From JBJXGF01 sp046153015 (GTDB lineage: Bacteria; Actinomycetota; Acidimicrobiia; Acidimicrobiales; CAIXPF01): 13,017 nucleotides of DNA. Shown here piece after piece: positions 7,787 through 13,017 of this stretch. The DNA lies in contig JBJXGF010000092.1 in assembly GCA_046153015.1 (NCBI GenBank), forward strand, positions 1-13,017, in the 5' to 3' direction. The translations under genes were made by a program, and so were the position numbers. The notes under the pieces were generated by a model. That model saw only the letters and a list, made by a program, of their open reading frames with translations, was not told the DNA's origin and ran no database searches. Numbering within the stretch: the first letter of the stretch is position 1; the number at the start of each line of letters is the position of its first letter.

Positions 7787-7835
7787 GAGGTTGTGTCCGC
7801 CAACCCCCGCCGGCGGGGTTGACGCGCACAACCTC
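7787..7835. terminator. Strong 49-nt hairpin, possible bidirectional terminator or deletion scar
   Basis: The arms 7787-7807 and 7815-7835 are inverted copies. GAGGTTGTG pairs with CACAACCTC (9 bp), there is a mostly mispaired 5-nt interior, and CAACCCC pairs with GGGGTTG (7 bp) around a 7-nt loop. The hairpin lies 57 bases after the giant regulator gene and at the point where recognisable similarity of the opposite-strand cyclase/ATPase relic stops. There is no T tract on either side. It is well placed as a stem-only terminator for two convergent units. It could equally be the end of a small mobile repeat. Confidence 0.5.
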
Positions 7836-8988
7836 GCCCACGCGGGGGGCGGCCGGTTCGTCATCAGCGCAGATCGCTTCGGCCGCCGTTAGCGTGAACC
7901 CCCCGGCGAACACCGACAGCCGGGCGAACACGTCCCGTTCCGGCGCGGGGAGCAAGTCGTAGGACCACGCGACCGTGGCGCGGGGCGTTTGGTGCCGCTC
8001 CGTCGCCCGCCGCTGTCCGCGCAACAGCCGGAACCGTTCCCCGAGCCGTGCCAGGAAGTCCTCGAGCGGCATCGTCCTGGCCCGGGCCGCAGCCAGCTCT
8101 ATGGCAAGACCGTCCAGCCGATCACAGATGGCCATGACCAGCTCCGCGTCGGCCGGGCCCACGCCGAAGCTGTCGTCGTGCAGGCTCACCCGCCCGACGA
8201 ACAACGCGACGGCATCGTCGGCGTGCAGCGGCCGCACGGCGATCGTGCCCTCCTCGGAAACGCCCAACGCTTCGCGCGAGGTCGCCAACAGGGCCACCGT
8301 CGGACAGGCCCGCACCATGTTCTCCGCTATCGCGGCGACCTCGTCAAGCACGTGTTCGCAGTTATCGAGCACGACCAGGCAGCGCTGCAGGCCCAGCGCC
8401 TGGACCAGCAACTCCCCTGGGAGACACCGGCCTGGGGCCGCAACCCCAGCACCGCCGCCAAGTCAAAGAACCAGACCCCGTCCGGGAAGCGGTCCGCGCG
8501 GCGCGCAGCCGCGGCCATGGCCAGCGTGGTCCTGCCGACCCCGCCCACCCCAACCAGCGTCACCAACCGCGCCGGGCCGACCGCTCCTACGACCATGTCG
8601 AGCTCGCCACGACGGCCAATCACCGCGGAACGGACCGGCGGGAGATTGCCCGGTTCCGCGAGGACGGCGCCGACCACGCCGCGCAGCTCCGCATCCGGCC
8701 AAGCCAATCAGCCGCGCCGCCCGGCTCACCGCCGGGCCCAGGTAGTCGCCGCCGCGCTCCTCGGCCTCCCCGGTCAACAACCCCATCCGCACCCGCAGGA
8801 CAGTCGAGGCCGGCCACGGCTCCAGGGCGAGGGAACGCTGCGCCGCCAAGGCCGCCCCCACACCGTTAAGCGCGGGCGAAAACCGCGGCGACCCCGTCAC
8901 CGGCGGTCGAGAACACCCGCCCGCCATGGCCCTCGATCGCCTCCCTCAGCAGCTCGTCGTGACGGCCAAGCGAGACACGCATTTCCTC
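7833..8988 (-). pseudogene. Class III adenylate cyclase / NB-ARC-like ATPase regulator, decayed
   Basis: The pieces on the minus strand follow family order but change frame. From 8988, cyclase 'MRVSLGRHDELLREAIEGHG' and 'VFSTAGDGVAAVFARA' end in TAA (8866-8868). In another frame come 'AALAAQRSLALEPW' and 'VRMGLLTGEAEERGGDYLGP'. From about 8700 come 'EPGNLPPVRSAVIGRRGELD' and the P-loop GVGGVGRTT. From about 8414 come 'CLVVLDNCEHVLDEVAAIA', 'LLATSREALG' and 'DLLPAPERDVFARLSVFAGG', ending near 7833. Intact relatives are about 900-1100 aa, joining a nucleotide cyclase to an AAA ATPase with helical repeats. Here the cyclase N-terminus, the cyclase-ATPase linker, part of the ATPase core and everything after the winged-helix region are gone. 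The P-loop Lys is Arg (AGG at 8531-8533). It is clearly non-functional. Confidence 0.9.
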
Positions 8989-9509
8989 AGGAAGTGCGCC
9001 GGGTCGGTGAGGCCCCGCAGGGCGGCGTCACGGGGCGCGGCCGCCACGACCACGCTCCACACCCCGTGGTCGGCCACGAGCGTGAGGATCGTGATCGACC
9101 CGAACGGCGCCAGGGCCGGACAGGATGCGTGCGGCAGCGAGCCGTCGGGTGAGCGGTAGTGGCGGGAGTGGTGCACAAAGCCGCTGTCGGCGCTGTCCTC
9201 GGTGAGCACCTGCGCTCGGCACGCGTCGGCCAGCCAGCGGGGCGCGGCGCTGCGCCGACCGCTTGCGTGGACCACGAGATCGGCTCTCACTTCGCCGCCG
9301 TCGCCGTCGCGGTGAACCGGGCGAGGATGCTGTGGGGCTGGCGGAACTGCGTCACGCCTCGCCGCGCCCAGCCGTCCCAGGCCTGCTCGGGCGCCGGCGG
9401 GGGGAGCGGGGTCCTGTTCGAGCGCAGTCACGTCGTGGCCGTCCCGGCGGCACAGCAGCGCGCCGCACCGGCTGACCATTCCTCCTCCGACCATCGCGAT
9501 GTTCGCCAT
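8989..9509 (-). pseudogene. FAD-dependent oxidoreductase, decayed (internal deletion, 3' truncated)
   Basis: The ATG at 9509 opens 'MANIAMVGGGMVSRCGALLC', an FAD-binding GxGxxG-type N-terminus with 'DGHDVTALEQDPAPP'. After about 9394 the match shifts frame to 'AWDGWARRGVTQFRQPHSIL'. It then returns to the first frame at about 9296 with 'EVRADLVVHASGRRS', 'WLADA', 'DSGFVHHSRHYRSPDGSLPH', 'GSITILTLVADHGVWSVVVA' and 'DAALRGLTDPAHF'. In the UbiH-like flavoprotein family a stretch of roughly 100 residues normally separates the second and third blocks, so a deletion at about 9296-9312 is inferred. Coding similarity ends at 8991, where the cyclase relic begins in a different frame. The head lies 96 bases from the divergent amidohydrolase gene. 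Confidence 0.85.
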
Positions 9510-9575
9510 GTTCACCACTTCGCCGCCGCGCCGCCGACGGTTCCGGCTAAGCGCGGCCGGCCACCCCGGTACAGT

Positions 9576-9590
9576 GAGCGCCCAGCGCTC
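9576..9590. promoter_or_regulatory. Palindrome in the divergent intergenic region, possible operator
   Basis: GAGCGC-CCA-GCGCTC is a perfect 6-bp inverted repeat with a 3-base centre. It lies just after a possible -10 (TACAGT, 9570-9575) and just before the amidohydrolase ribosome binding site. A repressor bound here would block the amidohydrolase transcript. No matching -35 is convincing. The functional role is inferred from position and symmetry only. Confidence 0.35.
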
Positions 9591-9605
9591 TAGAGGGGGA
9601 CTCGC

Positions 9606-11060
9606 GTGGACGCTCGTGACATCAGGGCTCGGCTCGGCCACCCGGTGATCGACTCTGACGCCCACTGGCTCGAGTTCGGGCCGCTCGTCAAGGAGCGGCT
9701 GCGCCAGATCGGCGGCGATAAGGCGGCCGCAGGCTTCACGGGCGTGAGCGAGATCGTGCCGGTGCAGGACATGGGGCCCGACGAACGGGCGCGGCGGCGC
9801 GTCGGCCATCCCGGCTTCTGGATGCTGCCCATGAAGAACACCCGCGACCGGGCGACCGCGATGCTGCCTGCGCTCTTGGCCGAGCGCCTGGACGAGCTCG
9901 GCCTCGACTATTGCGTGCTGTACCCCACCGGTGGCGGCCAGACCGCCCGCTGCCCCGACCCCGAGATCCGCCGCGCGGCCTGCCGGGCGTTCAACACCTT
10001 CAGCGCCGAGTACTTCGCCGACCACGCCGAGCGCCTCACCCCGGTGGCGGTCATCCCGATGCACACCCCCGACGAGGCGGTGGCCGAGCTCGAGCATGTG
10101 CGCACCAAGCTCGGGCTCAAGGCGTGCCTGCTGAACGGGATGATCCCGCGCGACGTCGCGGCCGCGCTCGACGGCGACCCCGAGGCGAACAAGCTGGGCA
10201 GCGTCTGGTACGACGTGTTCGGCATCGACAGCGCCTATGACTACGACCAGGTGTGGCAGGCCTGCATCGAGCTCGGCGTGTCGCCCACCTTTCACGCTGG
10301 CGGCCGGGGCTACGCGCTGCGCCGATCGCCCACCAACTTCACCTACAACCACATCGGCCACTTCGCCTCGACTGCCGAGGCGATATGCAAGGCGTTGTTC
10401 CTCGGCGGGGTCACCCGCCGGTTCCCTGCGTTGCGGGTGGCGTTCCTCGAGGGCGGCACGGCGTGGGCATGCCAGCTCTACGCCGATCTCATCGAGCACT
10501 GGGAGAAGCGCTGCCGCGGCGCGCTGGAGTGGAACGACCCCGCCAACCTCGACCGCTCGCTGCTCGTCGAGCTGGCCGGCCGCTACGGGCCCCCGGGCAT
10601 GGCCGAGCTCCTGGCCGAGGGTGACAACGTGTTCGACGCCGGCCTCAACCCGGCGGCGTCGACCCGCGACGCCGGCCAGGCCGAACTCGACGACTACGCC
10701 CCGTGCGCCATCGCCGCAGACGAGGACATCCGCGACCTGTTCGTGCCGAACTTCTACTTCGGATGCGAAGCCGACGACCGCATGAACGCCAGCGCGTTCA
10801 ACACCGCGGCCAACCCCTTCGGCGCCCAGCTCAACGCCCTGTTCAGCTCGGACATCGGCCACTTCGACGTCATCCACATGAACCGGGTGCTGCCCCACGC
10901 CTGGGAGCTGGTGGTCGACGGCGTGATGTCCGAGGAGCAGTTCCGCGACTTCACCTTCACCAACCCGGCCCGGTTCTGGACCGCCAACAACCCCGGCTTC
11001 TTCGCCGGCACGGCCGTCGAGGCGGACGTCGCGGCGCTGCGCGGCGTCGGCGCCAGGTAA
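9606..11060 (+). CDS. Amidohydrolase-2 (ACMSD-like) family metal-dependent hydrolase, 484 aa
   Basis: The predicted product is a TIM-barrel hydrolase or decarboxylase of the amidohydrolase-2 family. Visible elements in order are: VIDSDAH at residues 14-20, where the first metal motif appears as D-x-H rather than H-x-H; 'DYCVLYPTGGG' (101-111); 'FHAGGRG' with His230; 'NHIGHFAS' with His252; 'RVAFLEGGTAWA' with Glu282; and 'LFSSDIGHFDV' with Asp416, the usual late catalytic Asp. At 484 aa it is longer than typical members (about 300-400), with extra sequence between the late motifs. There is no signal peptide, so it is cytoplasmic. The start is GTG 9606, preceded by GAGGGGGA. The substrate cannot be read from sequence. 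The SDR downstream on the same strand suggests catabolism of a cyclic or aromatic compound. Confidence 0.85.
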   Translation: MDARDIRARLGHPVIDSDAHWLEFGPLVKERLRQIGGDKAAAGFTGVSEIVPVQDMGPDERARRRVGHPGFWMLPMKNTRDRATAMLPALLAERLDELGLDYCVLYPTGGGQTARCPDPEIRRAACRAFNTFSAEYFADHAERLTPVAVIPMHTPDEAVAELEHVRTKLGLKACLLNGMIPRDVAAALDGDPEANKLGSVWYDVFGIDSAYDYDQVWQACIELGVSPTFHAGGRGYALRRSPTNFTYNHIGHFASTAEAICKALFLGGVTRRFPALRVAFLEGGTAWACQLYADLIEHWEKRCRGALEWNDPANLDRSLLVELAGRYGPPGMAELLAEGDNVFDAGLNPAASTRDAGQAELDDYAPCAIAADEDIRDLFVPNFYFGCEADDRMNASAFNTAANPFGAQLNALFSSDIGHFDVIHMNRVLPHAWELVVDGVMSEEQFRDFTFTNPARFWTANNPGFFAGTAVEADVAALRGVGAR

Positions 11061-11063
11061 GGG

Positions 11064-11090
11064 CGCAGGCGCGCCGGTGGTGGGCCTGCG
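11064..11090 (+). terminator. Weak hairpin after the amidohydrolase gene
   Basis: CGCAGGC (11064-11070) pairs with GCCTGCG (11084-11090) around a 13-base loop, three bases after the stop codon. There is no T tract. It may slow or end transcription, but in this G+C-rich DNA such stems arise often. Confidence 0.25.
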
Positions 11091-11220
11091 GCGGGGGCGC
11101 GCCAGACGTCTGGGCAAGCGGGGGAGTGCTCGTCGGCGGGTGAGCGCCGTCGTGTGCTGACCTCCGGCTGCGCCAAATCGGTCGGACGGCCCTGCCCCGG
11201 CGGCGCCGCCTGCGCCGATC

Positions 11221-11988
<768 letters not shown>

Positions 11989-12010
11989 GGCGCCGCCGCC
12001 CGCTCGGCCG

Positions 12011-12029
12011 CGCCCCCCAAACTGGGGCG
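12011..12029 (+). promoter_or_regulatory. Hairpin covering the ribosome binding site of the ankyrin lipoprotein gene
   Basis: CGCCCC (12011-12016) pairs with GGGGCG (12024-12029) around a 7-base loop. The 3' arm contains the only Shine-Dalgarno-like GGGG and ends directly at ATG 12030. Folding would hide the translation start. Alternatively it is a weak terminator for the SDR gene. Confidence 0.4.
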
Positions 12030-12716
12030 ATGCGCAGGCTCGTCGGCTTCGCCCTACTCGCTCTGGCGGTTGTCGCCTGCTCGTCGTCGCCCGGGCCCGT
12101 CGCCGACCCCGGGCTCGATGGCGCGCTGATCGACGCCGCCGCCCGCGGCGATGTCGACGAGGTGCGGGCCCTGCTGAGCAGGGGAGCGGACTTCACCGCC
12201 GCCGACGCCGCCGGGCGCACCGCGCTCATCGCGGCGGCCTACGCCGCCCACATCGACGCCGCCCGGGTGCTTCTGGAGGCCGGGGCCGACGTGAACGCAC
12301 AGGACTCGACCCGCCAAAGCGCCTATCTCATCGCCACCTCGGAGATCGGCGCCGCCGCCGGGCTCGAGCTGCTCGAGCTCACGCTCCTGCACGGCGGCGA
12401 CGTGTCCCGCCTCGACAGCTACAACGGCACCGGGCTGATCCGCGCCGCCGACCGCGGCTATGTCGACATCGTGGCCCGGCTGCTCACCACGCCGATCGCC
12501 ATCGACCACGTCAACCGCCTCGGCTGGACCGCGCTGCTCGAGGCGATCATCCTCGGCCGGGGCGACGACGCCCACACCGAGGTCGTCCGCCGCCTCCTCG
12601 CCGCGGGCGCCGACCCCGACCTGGCGGACCGCGCCGGCGTCTCTCCGCTCGCCCACGCCCGCGAGCGGGGCTACGCCGAGATGGCCCGGCTGATCGAAGC
12701 GGCCGGCGGCCGCTGA
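12030..12716 (+). CDS. Ankyrin-repeat lipoprotein, 228 aa
   Basis: The protein opens MRRLVGFALLALAVVACSSS, with two Arg, a hydrophobic stretch and a lipobox VVAC with Cys17. It should therefore be exported and lipid-anchored at the outer face of the membrane. The rest is about five to six ankyrin repeats: 'LIDAAARGDVDEVRALLSRG', 'AGRTALIAAAYAAHIDAARV', 'LLEAGADVNAQDS', 'GTGLIRAADRGYVDIVARLL', 'LGWTALLEAI' and 'LLAAGADPDLADRAGVSPLA'. Ankyrin repeats bind other proteins. The partner is unknown, and no catalytic domain is present. A longer frame reaching back to 11535 exists, but it is only the shadow of the SDR gene. The lipoprotein signal fixes the start at 12030. Confidence 0.85.
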   Translation: MRRLVGFALLALAVVACSSSPGPVADPGLDGALIDAAARGDVDEVRALLSRGADFTAADAAGRTALIAAAYAAHIDAARVLLEAGADVNAQDSTRQSAYLIATSEIGAAAGLELLELTLLHGGDVSRLDSYNGTGLIRAADRGYVDIVARLLTTPIAIDHVNRLGWTALLEAIILGRGDDAHTEVVRRLLAAGADPDLADRAGVSPLAHARERGYAEMARLIEAAGGR

Positions 12717-13017
12717 ACGCGGTCTTTGCTCGGGGCCCGGACGCGGCGGCGCCCACCTCAGGAGATCGACGATGGGCGACCTCTTCGAGCCCGACAAGTC
12801 AGCGAAATCCCGATCCAGCGCAGCTCCGTCGACGCCCCCCCGTAGTGATAATCTCAATTGTGTTGGGTAAGCGAGGCCGTCGATCTGCGAATCGATACTG
12901 AACGGCTGAGGCTGCCGGGTCGACGGGTGGCGCTGAGCGCATCCTCGAGAGCGCAGAGCGCGGTCTAAGGACGATCGTGAGCCGCTCGTTCCAGCCAAAG
13001 ATGCAGGTCACAGCTCT
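12717..13017. other. Right-end region with a composition change and no recognised gene
   Basis: The 300 bases after the ankyrin gene hold one short ORF (listed separately). From about 12841 the G+C drops: 29 of 60 bases at 12841-12900, about 48%, counted by hand, against clearly higher values in the neighbouring genes. GAGCGC occurs three times at 12935-12940, 12949-12954 and 12956-12961. I see no tRNA and no convincing ORF on either strand beyond 12870. Confidence 0.6.
12772..12870 (+). CDS. Small ORF of 32 aa, possibly the 5' remnant of a truncated gene
   Basis: ATG 12772 follows AGGAG (12760-12764) at seven bases, one of the better ribosome binding sites in the window. The product begins MGDLFEPDKSAKSRSS and ends with 'NLNCVG' at TAA 12868-12870. 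I recognise no family. The first 23 codons have the G+C-rich style of the neighbours, and the last nine fall in the lower-G+C stretch. This is what would be seen if the body of a gene had been replaced by other DNA near 12840. It could also be a genuine short peptide or chance. Confidence 0.3.
   Translation: MGDLFEPDKSAKSRSSAAPSTPPRSDNLNCVG

Noticed and set aside
12772..12870. Assignment of the 32-aa ORF as the N-terminus of a replication or repair ATPase
   Set aside because: Only the first few residues are suggestive, and no conserved motif follows.
12925..13000. tRNA-like folding near the right end
   Set aside because: The G+C-rich short repeats suggested stems, but there is no T-loop GTTCRANYC motif and no plausible cloverleaf.

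Overview
This is high-G+C DNA with actinobacterial gene content: a SARP/BTAD regulator fused to a Ser/Thr kinase, an nSTAND NTPase and a propeller; an actinobacterial-style class III cyclase/AAA ATPase; an amidohydrolase plus an SDR; and GTG starts. It is most likely Actinomycetota. An Acidimicrobiia-like lineage is my guess from the regulator architecture and is not proven. There are no rRNA, tRNA or CRISPR features.

Left part (1-2075). The window opens inside an IS3-type insertion sequence. Its OrfA is read on the minus strand off the left edge, and its putative terminal repeat ends near 241. The element abuts, and appears to have truncated, the 5' end of an ATP-binding DUF4143-type ATPase gene. 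That gene also carries an in-frame amber stop at 550-552, so it is annotated as a pseudogene. Two small minus-strand ORFs of 79 aa each (1836-2075, then 1577-1816) follow as a possible two-gene unit of unknown function.

Centre (2325-7729). One very large regulatory gene dominates the window. Its product is reconstructed as about 1801 aa: OmpR-type winged helix, BTAD, Ser/Thr protein kinase, nSTAND P-loop NTPase, one transmembrane helix, beta-propeller. It resembles a fusion of the AfsR-type regulator with the AfsK-type kinase. A one-base frameshift at about 3743, between kinase subdomains VIII and IX, splits it into two ORFs in the sequence as given.

Decayed zone (7730-9509). Downstream, on the opposite strand, lie the remains of two genes. 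One is a class III adenylate cyclase/NB-ARC-like ATPase with at least three frameshifts, internal deletions and a Walker A Lys-to-Arg change. The other is an FAD-dependent oxidoreductase with a frameshift and an internal deletion, cut off where it meets the cyclase remnant. A strong 49-nt hairpin sits where the cyclase remnant converges on the large regulatory gene.

Right part (9606-13017). Three intact plus-strand genes follow: an amidohydrolase-2 family metal hydrolase, a classical NAD-type SDR and an ankyrin-repeat lipoprotein. The first two may act in one catabolic route. The last 300 bases hold a 32-codon ORF with a good ribosome binding site, followed by a stretch of distinctly lower G+C, which suggests another junction.

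Overall this is an accessory, rearranged region: one IS, one gene with a nonsense codon, one frameshifted giant regulator and two adjoining gene relics.
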